A stretch of 64,000 nt of DNA from Liolophura sinensis (GCF_032854445.1 NC_088301.1:51757187-51821186), one strand, 5' to 3'. Numbered from the stretch's first letter, positions 51,101 to 63,910 are shown. Notes: a model not told the origin generated them from the sequence alone. Numbers and translations: made by a program.

Positions 51101-54100
51101 CGGTAGCTTTTTCTCAACCACCGATGTCCCTCCGCACCCTGGTGCAGCTAAATTCTAACTCCTTGCTCAGTGTATATTTGTGAAAAGTTTTCTCTGCTGG
51201 CTGGAAGGGAGTACATATCAACATAAACAACAGTGGAAAGACAGTATATATCAATATCAATAGCTTTGTCTGTTAAAACACACTGTTGTGGAATTAAATG
51301 AATTCTATATCTTCATTGCCCAGTAAAGTTACAAGTAATGCATGCCCTTTAGGGAGATTGATCGTCTGTCTATAGATGTCGGGGATTTTGTTCTTTAAAA
51401 TATGCAGAGTTGCCTAAACTCTTACAAACTAATATAGAGATAGCCTTAGATTGCTGGAAGTTTTATTCCGTCAGCAGAAAAGGGGACTTCTGCTTTATTG
51501 TGAAGTTATAAGGACAAGGATTCATGTTTGCGTGTCATTATCTGGCCAAGGTTGAAGCTAGCTGTTAATCATTAGGAATCAGAGAGTCAACAGAACAAGA
51601 AGTTGTGCTGTCGGCCCAGGCAAAGTTGATAGTTCTCAGGGAGCCCTGACCAAACTCCGTTGGTTTGCTTTAGCTCAAGCTTTGCTCCAGCTTGTTGATC
51701 CGCTGACCAGTTGGTCCACTAAAGAGCACGGTCAGTTAAACAGGTTTGGCTTAACGAGGCTAGGGTCAAGGGGGCTGACCTCTGTTCGGGGATTAATTGA
51801 CACCTTTCTGTTAGACCTTTTCTTAATAATGTTTGTGTTGCCAAAATTGTGTGGACCCTTCATTGCCGTTCCACATTGTCCCCTGCTGTGTGCATGTGGC
51901 TGGAGAAGGCAGGATTAACTGATTACTCATCCTTTTGTTTCTCAAGCTGTTCAGATCTCTGCTAATCCTTAAAAATAAAGGTCATTTTAACAACTGCATG
52001 GGTCTTAGGATTTTAATCCTGGTCTTTAAGGCATTTATTGTGCTTTGTTACTCAGTAGAATCTAAACCTAAATGGAACAAGTTATTGTTAATACATGTAT
52101 ATAGGTTGAAAAAGATGGAAATAGATTTCACAAGATACTTGTGGATATTTAAATTAAAGTAGTAGATTGAATGCATTCATCATCTTGCGATAATACATGT
52201 ACTTTGGCGTCAACTTTTCATTATCCCCAGGAAATTAGAATGCTTGTTTGATCCTTGTGCAAATTATTTTCTCCGAGCTAATTGAGTTACATATCACTTC
52301 AGCAATATAAATATTCCATGCTCTTATCAGGGTTTATCACCCATGCTCCTTTAAGATTTTTAATTTCTGTCCGAGTTAGTGTCTTTGTCCAGAACAGCGG
52401 ATATCACAAAAAGTGGACTTAATGAGGTATAGAAGGTTGTGACCCCCCTTGTCATCTTTCCGCATCACCTGCATCTCTCCCTATTATAATGGACATACTT
52501 CATAGATTTGTTATTTACATGCTTGTCTGAAGTTTTAAGCTGATTTTTTGTTATCGATCCTATCATACATGTTCATGTTACTTTATCAAGAGACATGCAT
52601 GCCACGTCAGAACAGTTCTTATTGTTAACTGGATTTCAGGACAGCTGCTTTTAGCTTCAGCAAGTTTGCTTTGTGTAACAAACTGTGATCATATACACAT
52701 TATGTTGAAGATGCATCGTGTATGACCTTTAAGTGCATATACTTGCTCTGAGAGATATACAGCAGCTTGCCCTTCAAATTACATGTAGCTTTTACAGAAA
52801 AGGTGTAAAAAAAATTTGAAATTAGGACTTTGAAAATGCATATCCAAGAGAATGTGCATATGCATATCCAATAAGAAAATGTGTTGCAAGCAGATTAATG
52901 ATGTTTTGCCCTCACCATGAATTATATACACTATTGGTTCTATTTCATGTGTACAAATCAGTGCAACAGAATTGAAACAATTTAAAATCTACAACTACAT
53001 TGTGATGCTGTAATTTTTTACTTAAATGTTATACATACTTGGAGAGTTTATCATGTTTCATGTATAAATATGGTATACATATTTATTATTTACATGTATA
53101 TGAAGGGTGAAATGTCAGGATTTCTTTCACTGATAATAAGTGATATCTCACTGGCTAGAGTTAGCAGTTTCAATCGAGCTTAGCAGAATTACGTCAATGC
53201 ACGTTCAGTCAGCTTTAACATTTCTTACCTCACACAACAGGATACAACGTCATCCAAGACAACATGTTGCACGTCACTGTGTACACCAGATTGTGAAGGC
53301 CTACATCTAAAAACATTACTTAAACTTGTTCAAATACACAAAATCACAATATTGTCAAAATATAAATAATAAACAGAAAATAGAATATTGCACAGTGAAG
53401 GTTTTTCTTGTGAAAAATATTTATGATATTCAACCTTCGCTGTGCAATATCCTTTATATATTTCATATTATATTACACATTAAAAGACAAGAGCCAAATA
53501 CACAATACACTTCTTGTAATGTTTTCAGGAGTTAGTGAACACATCTTTCTTTCATTGGTATTTGATACAGTAGTCAATGTTAACTTGTCCATATCATGCT
53601 CCTATGTTTATTTTGGACCTTTTTCAGTTACTTCTTATTCACTTATTTTCTTGATATTACATCTAATACTGATAAGTAGTCTGTTAAAGTAAATGAAAGC
53701 TAAAATATGAAGTAAGGCCCATCATACAGGCAACTGAAAACAGCCCACCTTAGAATTTTAAGGCTTTTACTCTCTTCACTAAAATCTAAAAAAAGTAAAT
53801 GAAAGTATATTTATGCATAGTTTTAAGTTGTCTGCATGATCTACCAGTATGGGCTTTGCCTGTTAGTAATATGTTAACCCTCAGATACTTCATACTGGGG
53901 GCTGGCTTGTTAACCTTGCTTTGTGACAAATAGACATTCCAGACCACAGAGAAGTAGTCTAGGCAATATATTGTTAGGGTAAAAAAAAACGTGACCTCAT
54001 CACATACATGTAGACACAAATTAATGATGTGGCTTGATACAGAAGAACTGAGTGTCAACCTCTCCTCTGTCATGAACTAATAATCTGTCTATTGATCTAT

Positions 54101-57100
54101 GTACATGTATGTATGAGTAGAAGAACCATTTCCAAATTCATTCAGAAGCCAAGGAAAGTGATAAACAAACGTCTGGAGATATATAAGCCTAACAACTGAC
54201 ACTTTCAACAAGCTTTCCACTTATTTCTTAGGAATATTTTTGTAGCAAAAATAAGATTTTAATGTTCCATTTTCTACATGTCATCTTCATGTACATGACC
54301 TGTGAAGACCGAGGGTTTTTTTTTTTTAGGTAATAAATGCAAAATAAAATAAAGGTTGCAACATCCTGTTTGCTCAGGAGTTTTTTAAGTTCTTTAGTTA
54401 TTTTGCTCAGCAATATCAGATGATTAGTAAAGAAATAATCTAGATGTATAATGAGAAAGAATATGTTGGAAGAGACTTGAAGTATGAAAGTTGCGTTTTA
54501 AGGATATAGTTCTAGAGCCTTGTGGGAACATTCTGGAATTCTTTGAAGAATTTATATTAGAATTTATGTACTATTTTGTAGGATTTGGGCCAATAATTAA
54601 TGAAAAGCACACAACTGCATTTTAGCTATAAGGGATTTTTAATTTTTTATATGCGTCATTCATATATGTGCATGTATGTAAATGTAGACTTGCAACCAAT
54701 GTATCCATTTAGCTGTCACCTACTGGCTAAGGTCTTATGTATTTGTATCAGTCATGCATTCACCAAGCTTTGTGTGGTATGATATGGATCCAGTATTATT
54801 CGTAGTGGAAATATGTAAGCTTAACACTGGCTTTATGGTGCATCATATAATAATATTGTTCACTTAAGGAATGTGACAGAGACATTTGATGTTGTTCATA
54901 TATTTTTTAAAAAATACAAAATATGGAGTTTCTTGTAAATTTCCTAGGATTTATGTAGAAGTATATGCATATACATATAAGGGGCGGGAGGGGATGTCCA
55001 ATCAGTCTCAATCTGACTGTTTTGCTATACGTACAAATACGTGCACATATAAAAAGCCATTAGATGAGTGTCATTTCATGAGATCGCCCCACATTATCAG
55101 TGAAAATGCTAGAAAAACCCAAGGATATTAAGCAGTCTGGTGTATGTAGAGATATATTCGGGATACACAGATTTTCTGGAAAATAAATAATGTAGGCTGT
55201 ATGTACATGCACAGATATATATGGATAAACAAGTAAATAAGATGAATTGGTGTGGTCTGACAAAAGCATCCATCATGTCTTGACACTTTCTCAGGTGGAT
55301 TGAAACAGACATCCACTCAAAGTCTTTAGAAAACATGAAATCCACTCACTCGAGTGTTTATCTGGGGATTAAACCCTGTTCTGTAATCTTATTTTCAAAT
55401 AATATATTTGATCAGAAATTTTTTTCCCATCAGGTGTATTTTTTAACAAAGTTATCATTTAATGTTTGTATGAAGTGGGGTCCTTCACTTGCTCTGAACT
55501 TTAAAACATTTTTTATTATATCCTTTCACTTGACAACACTTGGACTTTGAACTATTTATGCCTGATAAAACCTTAATAAACCAGTGGACAGGTGAAAAAT
55601 TTGTTCAGTGACGTGTTCTGCTGAAGTTTAAAAACTTCAGGGAGGCATTCTCTGGCGCTTGTTGTGGTCTTCATGGGCTTATGAATAATTCATTGATCCC
55701 ACACATGGGAGACTAGAAGTACAAACTGAACATCTGCCCCAATACCCAGCAACCCTATTCACTCCTTTCTTGGCAGATTCTCAGTAGCTTTTGTCTGTTG
55801 GTCTGGCAGGATTCCACTGTACATTCCATTCTTTGTATTCCTGCCTGAGAAGTCAATAACCATTCTATCTGTAAATTTTGTTCGTTTCATACAATCTGTT
55901 TGTGTAAAATCAGCTTGACCAGTGTTAAATTTTGTATTTACATACACAAATGTGCAGTTTTCAGTAATTAGAAAGGAAACATAAACTTCTTGACTTTCCT
56001 GCAGTAAAGTCTTATAAGTCATTGTATCAGAGAACTGAGATGCTATTGTATAGACCACTCAGTATATTTATTGAATGTTAAAGTGTTAATAATTCGGTAC
56101 AAGTTGTATAATGATATAAAACTTCTAGTGATAAAATGAAGTATTCTGTAAAACAATGTCACCAATGACATTATGGTTTTGTTCTTGTACAACTGTCACA
56201 ACTAATATACAACAAATTTTGTTATGCTGCAGTTTTTGAGAACAAAGAGAAGATTGTCATGGTGATGGATTATGCTAGTGGTGGAGAGCTGTACGACTAC
56301 ATTAAATCCAGAAGGAGGCTGAATGACATGGATGCAAGAAAAATATTTCGACAAATTGTTTCTGCTGTCCACTACTGCCATGAGGTAAATGCCAGAATAC
56401 ACTGTTCATGTGAGAACTTAAATGTGGTTATTGTGTTTACATATATACACACATGGTAGTTTATAAGGCTTAAAATGATTCATATGTATGCAAAATGTTT
56501 AGTATAATTATGATTCTTTACTAAGGGGACATTGTGTTGCTTCTGTGCTATTCAGTTTTCCATTAATATATGTTCCCTTGTTTTATTACTTAGAATGGTG
56601 TGGTCCATCGGGATTTAAAACTGGAAAATATTGTGATGGATGGCTATGGGAGTGTGAGGGTAAGTCATCTCTTTCCAGATTGTTGAGTTTATGTAGCAGA
56701 TCTGGGCTGAGTAATTAGTCTTTGTTTAGTTATTTACTTAAACCGGATATGAAGAGTGTTCAGTACGTTGTGATCACTTGAAGTACTGTCATATGTTTGT
56801 TTCTTTTTTTCACACTTACCACCTGACCTGATGATTGCAAGCATGTAAGATTTTTGGCAACTGCTTGAAGTCACAGGACTATTCCCTTTGTGGGAGACAT
56901 TTCATTGTTTGTTGTGAAGATGTTTTGTCAAAGTTCTCTATTTTTTGTCCTCCCTAAGGAATGGATTAGGCAGGTGTTGTCATTTCTCTGTCACCAGACA
57001 AGATCCTTGAACTTAGAAACAATGTGCCCACCTTTATGAGGCATGTTGTTGTTGTGTGTTGTTATGGAGTCTGGTTAGCATTGCCTTTGTTGACCCCAAA

Positions 57101-60100
57101 ACAATAGCCAGTGAAGACGGGTAGACTGACGAGCTGGCTGGCTGTTCAGTGGCAAGTTGCTCACTAGGGTTGAGGTCTGTTGTGTTCTCACCACATTTTT
57201 CACATGAATGTCTACAGGAATTATCCCTGCTTAATCCTTAGTTTCTTTGGTTCAAGAGAAGACCTTTTCACACAAGGAGATGATCCAGGCAGTGCTCTGG
57301 ACAAAGTAACCCAATTTCTTGAGGATCCCTCATGCCCTGATCAAGCAAATGCGCTGAGTCGTGTCAGCAAAGCTAGGTGGCTTGTACCCTTAACATGATT
57401 TGATATCCTTCCTATATAGCAATCCAAATTGACCAAGATACTTATGTTAAACTCCAGCATTTATTGTCCAGTTTGACCTCATTAGTTGCTCTGTGTGGTG
57501 AAAGGTGTTTCCAGTTACCAGTATAGATATTTTGTTTTCATGGCCATTTTACAATACATTGTTAGTTTGTCTGTATTTCACTTAGTTGGGTATGTGAAAA
57601 TGCTCTTTCAGAAGCATGTAAATTACCTTAAATTGATACTTGTGATGCAAGAAATTTACTGCAAGAAATTGATAAAACTTCACAAAAATATCTTAAGTGG
57701 CCTTATGAAGTGACGAATCAATCAGAATGTGTCACTTGAGAAATGCTAAACTTCAGCTGAAATACAATAACCATTCTTGAAATTTTATGGCATGCTAACA
57801 TTATCCAAGGCTGTCATACAATGGGTGGTTCTTCCAGCCTGGTTTTCCCAGATCTGTGGTGAGAAAATGTCTGGCTGGAGTAGCGTGTTATCCACTGTAT
57901 CAACAATTAAGCACCCACGCTTGAATCATGTGTGGAGGGATCTTTTAGATGATTGAGTAATGAAGTAAAGCTGTACATGGGCAGGAATGCATGGCTAACA
58001 CACTTGCTAGGTTTGTTTGGTTTGTTTGGCAGTTATCTTACTCCAGTTGATGATCGGGCTAAATCTTAGTTTGGCTCACGTGAAGACAAGGGCGTCGCCA
58101 AGTTGTGATGTCTCTGTCAAGTGCCATGAGAATGCGCAGGATATCAAACAGAATAAAGAATTACTCAGAAACAGCATGAGCATTGTTCTACAGTTTCATA
58201 AGTTAGTAATAAGTTTAAACCTGAAATTTCCCACAAAGTGATTTTGCAGGATTCTTTTTCTGATTTATGCATAGGCGTTGTTTGCCTGCTGTTTTTTTAA
58301 TGGGCTAAGCTGTGTGATGCTGTATTGAAACATTACTGAGGATATGTGAAGAATTTTGGCAATATTGAATAGAGGAGGGGTTAAATCTCCAAACTAGGTG
58401 TGTACCACAGTGAGGGGTGGCAATGTAACACACACCAATTAGACAATATACCTGGCTGTTAGCAAGAATGGTTTCAGCTGATTTCAAACAATCACTTCTT
58501 GTTCGGAGCATGCATTACTCTGCCTTTGTTAAATATATATGGCACAGTAGGAACAATAAGGCTTTGTTACGCCCACTGGAGTCAATCCAATACATTGGAT
58601 GATATTACCCCTACCTTCCAACACTTCATTATATCAGCCCTTGTTTTACCTTGCTCAGTGTTGCCTTCCTGTTGACTTCATTCCGATTTCATTCTAGATT
58701 TCTGTTTGTTACAGATTGCTGATTTTGGCTTGTCTAATTTCTATGGGGGAAATGATCTCTTGACAACTTACTGTGGAAGTCCCCTGTACGCTTCACCGGA
58801 GATTGTAAATGGAGTGCCTTACATTGGGCCTGAGGTGAGAATATATACATGTATACAGTCATGTTTTCTTTAACAGACTTGGATTAGGAGTTAAATATTA
58901 TAATTAACATAGGTTGCCAGCTTTGTGCTTTAGTATTTCATGATCATAATTCAAAATACACGAAGAATCATGAATTGCATTACTTCACACATTAACCGCA
59001 CATTAACCACACATTGGAGTAATTCTGGCTAGTTTGTCTGGGGTACATAAGCATCAACTCCTGGAATGATGCAGCTTATTTTGACCTTAAAAATACTTTT
59101 CAGTTAAACCTTTGAATCTCATCCAAAGTTACATACACTGTAGCAGGGCCTTTATGCTTCATTACCCCTTGTCACTATACATTTGAACTGAAGTAAGGTC
59201 ACAAAGAGCCAGCAGGGCTTTTTGCCCTTTTGGAAACTGCTTGAGGGTATTGCCTAGTTACATCAATATTGCTTTAGATTAGTGAAGGTGTGGGTTCCTT
59301 TTTAGCATGCTTTAGTATCCAGTATCCATATGAATGTTCCCATCTGATGTGAAATGTAACAGCCTGGCTGCTATCCCGGATCAAGGAGTACATACGGCAG
59401 TGGTAATAACTGAAGTACAATCGCAAACATACAAACATTTGTACTCTTCACGACCAGATGTTGCAATTTAGTAATAAAACTCTTCAGCAAAAGCATGTGA
59501 CATGTGCTTCTTGGCATGTATACACACACACACTCTCACACACACATTTACCTCGCCATTATAATTTCCTGATAATTAATGCAGGAATGCAAATGTAGAT
59601 CACTGAAAGAGAAACAAAAATTAGATCATTTTACTTCTTAACCCCTAACAGATTTCTTGTCTTTGTATTGTGTAATTTATCAGATATTTATGTTTGCTGG
59701 ATAATAAAATCTATGCTTGACCAGTTAATATTGAAAAGATGCTCTAGATATAGCTGTTTGAAAACAAGCAATGTTTTCCATTTATTTGCATTACTGTTAT
59801 TTGTAAGGCTAATTTCCTTGTGATAGCGTTTCAGAAAAACAATTCCTGAGCATTGTCATAAAAAATATATACATGTACATGTAGTCCGTAAGTCCATTTA
59901 GTAGTGTGACACTATGTAAGTGGTCCCAAATAAGCTGGTGTCAGTATAGCCTTTGCTGGTTTGTTTTTACCATTACAAGGCTCATAAAAAATTGCACATT
60001 TCTTTTAGTGTAGTTTCATGGACCTTGGTAATATGTGCGCTACAACAAGGCTATTGTTTGAAATGCCTACTGAACAAGCGTACCTTGATAGTCATAAAGA

Positions 60101-60146
60101 TTAACAGGTCTGGCTTTCGGTAATATCCTAAATTGTCAGAAGATGA

Positions 60147-60192
<46 letters not shown>

Positions 60193-62599
60193 TTGAACAT
60201 TTTATTCACAATCATGAATGAAATACTGATTTTTTTTTTAGAATTATTTATGACTATTGTAATGGGATGTATTTGTAATCATGAATTTGAATGTAATACA
60301 GCAAGTGGCAGTGCTCAAGCAGTAACATCTACTTTCCTTATCCCCAGAAAGTTACATGGTCATCGGAAATTTTTTTACAATGCCAAAACTCAGTCGGTTA
60401 GCGCGCTAGCGCAGCGTAATGACGCAGAAGCCTCTCACCAATGCGGTCGCTGTGAGTTCAAGACCAGCTCATGCTGCCTTCCTCTCCGGATGTACGTGGG
60501 AAGGTCTGTCAGCAACCTGCTGATGGTCGTGGGTTTCCCCCCGGGCTCTGCCCGGTTTCCTCCCACCATAATGCTGGCCGCCGTCGTATAAGTGAAATAT
60601 TCTTGAGTACAGCATAAAACACCAATTTTAAAAAAAAAAAAAAAAAAAAAAAAACAATGGCAAAAATGTCATGAGCATTTAGGCGTTAATTCACAAGAAT
60701 TAATTTAAAAAGAAGCATTAAAGCAGTTGGGGAAGTAAAAATTACCAAAAAAATAGTGACCTAAAATTTGCAAATTATCAAAGTACATAATTAATTAATC
60801 TCTTAAGTTAGACTTGAAATAGGTTGTTGAAATATAGGATATTCATATGTGTCTTGCTTTCATTGTTTCAGGTGGACTGCTGGAGTCTTGGGGTCCTGCT
60901 CTATACTTTAGTCTATGGTGCTATGCCATTTGACGGGTCTGATTTTAAGACACTCAAGAAACAGATCTCAGCTGCTGATTACTATGTGCCCCTTTGTCAC
61001 TCTGGTAAGCTTTTCTTAATCAGAATTAGGCAAATTCATTAAAAAGGAAAATAATCCATTTGGGTACATCACTTTCCATATGCTGTTTAGAAAGTTTGGA
61101 TGATGGTGTAATGGTGTCCATTCGTATAGAAGTGTAAGAAAAAGTAATATATGTACATGTAGTCCAGTACAACATGGTCATGTACTCAACTGATTGTACA
61201 CTCATCCTAGTGGTTAATTTTACCAGGTGAGGTATCATTGTTTCCTTCAAGCTCTGCCCAGTTTCCTGCAGTCCTAAACCTTGCAAAAGTATTCAACAGA
61301 GCAGAAAACAACCACCAAATAAGTAAACACAAAATACATGTGATAGTAAATGTTTCTTTCTGTATTTCAGAAGCGGCAAGTCTGATAACTAAAATCCTTA
61401 AGCCCAACCCTGAAGAGAGAGCTACCCTAGAGAAGATTGACAACCATTGGTGGGTGAACAGAGGGTACTCCTCAACTCCCTCTGGGTCTCCGTATCCTTC
61501 CGCAGCTTACCTGTCATCAACCCCACAATTCTCCTTTCTCAGCTTTCTGGCTGGAGGCAATATTGGTACCAATGATATTCCATACAATTCAAAGTACTCT
61601 GTCCCTATTGCAGACAGCACTGACCATAGATTCGATGCCTCCTTTGAGAAAGGAGATGCAGCCTGTAAACTCTCTGATCTCAATGATTCCGTCCATGAGT
61701 CTTCCAAAGGTGCAAGAAAAAAACATTATAAATCTCATTGCGATGTTGGAGGCTCGGAGACAGGCTCTGATACTCTCTCCAACCACTCCAGTGAAGAAAC
61801 AAAATTTTTGTTTGATGTAGACAAAAAACCACCTCGTGGTATACTCAAGAAGAGAGGAAAATACAGTGGAAGTGACAGCAGCTGTGGACTGGAGGAATCG
61901 ACGGCCACCAGTCCAGGCCATGTCTCGCCTGTAAGCTCTGACCTGAGCTATGAACTCGCTGATATATCATCTGTTTCAGAGGAAGATACCAGAAACACAT
62001 CTCAAGTCCCAAAATACAGAAATGACCAAAACACCCTATTGAGTGAATCTTTAGCTCTCCAGTATTCTACTGATGTCCAAACCAAAGACTCTCTAGATAA
62101 CTACCAAGGATTTGATCGGTTAGGTAACCGTGCAGCCAAAGAAAGTACCTCCAGTGAGGACAACTCTGAGGACACTCCTAGAAATATGTCTTCCCCTTGT
62201 ACTTTGTCAACTGAGGACATCAGTAAAGTTCCGGTCCGGCGAGGGATCCTGAAAAGACCAAAGAGATCAAACACTGACGACCAAAAGAACAGAAACAGCA
62301 TGGGAAGCCAAGGATCCAATTCATCTGGTGATCTTCTGGACTTCTCCTATGACAGCACAGAGGGAGAAAATCTCATGTCAAAATTCTGTGTTTCCACAAA
62401 GCCTGCAAGTAAACCATCATCAGATACATCCATGGATTCAGAAGAGGATAGTATTTCCAGCCGAACAAGATTCCATAGCATGTCTGTCTCTGAGGAAGAC
62501 CTCTCTTTCAAGGATTGTGTCTTTGAAGATCTTGACCTTGAAGAAGCCAGAGACATTTGTAGGAAAGCCTTGGAAATCTGTTCTATAAAAGGTGTATGA
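27154..62599 (+). CDS. NUAK1: NUAK family AMPK-related Ser/Thr protein kinase
   Basis: LKB1-activated kinase; vertebrate NUAKs control myosin phosphatase, adhesion and polarity. Orthology is to NUAK1/NUAK2 jointly, so the symbol is provisional. Exons: 27154-27351, 39024-39144, 56233-56384, 56594-56659, 58715-58834, 60872-61004, 61371-62599; 2019 nt, 672 residues (human NUAK1 about 661), all phases consistent. Kinase about 41-291: LGEGTYGKV (47-55), VAIK lysine 70, helix-C Glu 89, HRDLKLEN (162-169), DFG (182-184), activation loop [13 protein letters not shown] with the predicted LKB1 target Thr 197, and HWWVN closing the domain. The long Ser-rich tail carries two GILK motifs (420-423, 555-558), the PP1beta/MYPT1 docking motif described for NUAK1, and ends near [10 protein letters not shown], matching the NUAK C-terminus. 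An upstream in-frame TGA at 27130 supports the start; in-frame Met 14 and 15 are alternatives. Confidence 0.95.
29564..29597. repeat. Short tandem 'actatatatata' repeat
   Basis: Imperfect units of AAACTATATATATA between 29564 and 29597. Confidence 0.75.
33543..33566 (+). repeat. G-run tract, quadruplex-capable
   Basis: GGT, nine G, T, eleven G on the plus strand inside NUAK intron 1. Confidence 0.7.
33791..33818 (-). repeat. (CCCCCT)n tract, quadruplex-capable on the minus strand
   Basis: Four C runs of five or six separated by single T residues, about 225 bases after the G-run tract. Confidence 0.75.
44179..44196. repeat. (AT)9 microsatellite
   Basis: Nine perfect AT units in NUAK intron 2. 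Confidence 0.85.
53385..53450. repeat. Inverted repeat: 19-bp stem, 28-base loop
   Basis: Left arm 53385-53403 (atattgcacagtgaaggtt) and right arm 53432-53450 (aaccttcgctgtgcaatat) are complementary at 18 of 19 positions. The single exception is T opposite G, a wobble pair in plus-strand RNA. Lies about 2.8 kb before NUAK exon 3. Confidence 0.75.
60151..60188. repeat. (AT)n microsatellite in NUAK intron 5
   Basis: AT run preceded by ATGTATATGT; about 200 bases upstream of the SINE. Confidence 0.85.
60389..60653 (+). mobile_element. tRNA-derived SINE with target-site duplications, NUAK intron 5
   Basis: The head 'cagtcggttagcgcgctagc' resembles a tRNA 5' part with a pol III A box, and 'gttcaagac' at 60456-60464 fits a B box. 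A long tRNA-unrelated body follows ('gggctctgcccggtttcctc', 'aaatattcttgagtac'), ending in about 25 A. Flanks 60377-60388 (acaatgccaaaa) and 60654-60665 (acaatggcaaaa) match at 11 of 12 bases and look like the target-site duplication. Same orientation as NUAK. No coding capacity expected. Confidence 0.88.
61236..61330 (+). mobile_element. Highly diverged SINE fragment just upstream of NUAK exon 7
   Basis: Ordered similarity to the body of the 60.4-kb SINE: 'gtttcc', 'gctctgccca', 'gtttcct', then 'agtattc', 'agcagaaaacaacca' and 'aaataagtaaa', corresponding to the 'gtgaaatattcttgag...gcataaaacaccaa...aaataaataaa' 3' end. Its end lies about 40 bases before the exon at 61371. Confidence 0.5.
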
Positions 62600-63910
62600 A
62601 AAAGTCACTGTAATATGCACTGTACACACAATGGTTGATCAAAAAAGGGAAAATCCCTTGTGAAACTTACATAGTAATTTACAAAAGATCAATCCACTGG
62701 TCCGTCTTCACATTCCCATCATTTTTGTTGTATTTATTGATTGTGCCATTGCTGTTGAAAGTCCAATATTTGAATGATTGGATTACTTTTGTTCTCTTTC
62801 TCTGTACATTGTCCCTCAAACCGATGGCTTTCAGTGGAAATGTACTGAACTTGTGAACCAAAATAGGGAACAGCAAAACTAGTGCTGGAGTTGTGAGATA
62901 CGAAAATTGCTGATTAATTTGCTTTGTGAAAGTTTTGTGCAACCATATTGTGTCTGAAACATATAGCCTGATGTGCTGTACATTAGCCAAGGGTGTTAAA
63001 TCCACATTCCATATTGTCATCTTTTTTGTGTGAACTTGAACTAGGTACTTTTTTGGAAGGATACCTTTAACTCTTCGCAAAGATTGTAGCTGTTGCTCAA
63101 TGTGTATGATCTCATTTCATCCTATTTTGTGTCCAAAAAAAGTTGCTTTGAATTGTCTTAAAAACTTTCTCATTTGGTGGCTATTGTTAATTTTGATCTT
63201 AATTTAATTGCATTGTATGTAAACTATACCTGTTAATGTCCTTTGATCTTGACCTGTTAAACGCAAACTGTTGTTAAGACAGTCTTAATATTTTGGTCAC
63301 ACTATCTTGTAATGGATTAATATGATTTTGTGGACATAACATGCAAGATTTGAATTGTGACCCTGTCCATAAATGTGTCATCAGTGCTTTAGCAATATTC
63401 ACTCGTTGCATTTATATTTTCACCCTGTTTAAGTGTTGAATTGTTTCCATGGTGATACATGCTTTATGTGCTTGTTAAATTAAAACTGTCTCTGCTCTGT
63501 GAACCCTCTGAATATTTGGCTGACTAAATGTTTACCTTTCACCAGGTCATGGATTTTGACCAAAACTTTCTGTGATTCAGTGATCAATGATTTGAGTATT
63601 ATCATGAACAAAGATTATACATCATTTGATTTGTCTATGTATGCATTAAAACCATGTCATTGCCTTATAATCCAGCGGTATGCATTATAATGAAACAACT
63701 ATGCATTGCAAAGTCATGCCATCCAAGAAGAGGGAAAGTCCAAAAATTGTATACAGTGTGCTCACTCATGTTATTGACACTATACAAGCAATCGTTTGAG
63801 TTGAGTTTAATTTATTACATGCCATGTCTCGATCCAAATTTTGTCTATGGATGTAATTTTGTAACACTTTATTTTTTTTGTGTCAAAATAAAAACTTTCT
63901 TTAGCATTCT
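62600..63910 (+). other. NUAK 3' UTR
   Basis: About 1.3 kb of AT-rich sequence between the stop codon and the polyadenylation signal. Its start is fixed by the CDS; its end is inferred from AATAAA. No gene recognised. Confidence 0.65.
63887..63892 (+). terminator. NUAK polyadenylation signal
   Basis: AATAAA followed within 30 bases by T/G-rich sequence ('ttttgttgtgtttctttt'), a plausible downstream element. The last 90 bases of the window hold nothing recognisable. Confidence 0.7.

Larger units (their letters stand above)
39145..56232 (+). other. NUAK intron 2 (17.1 kb)
   Basis: Largest intron of the window. Contains AT microsatellites (44179-44196) and the hairpin at 53385-53450. The longest frames (41327-41758 plus, 42268-42681 minus) show no domain, repetitive-element signature or splice logic. 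Nothing else recognised. Confidence 0.6.

Noticed and set aside
60389-60480. tRNA gene
   Set aside because: A/B-box-like blocks are present, but the sequence continues into a SINE body and poly-A tail with target duplications, and no clean cloverleaf or anticodon stem was found by eye.
60133-60591. 152-codon frame in NUAK intron 5
   Set aside because: Begins in an (AT)n microsatellite and ends inside the SINE; an artefact of repeats.
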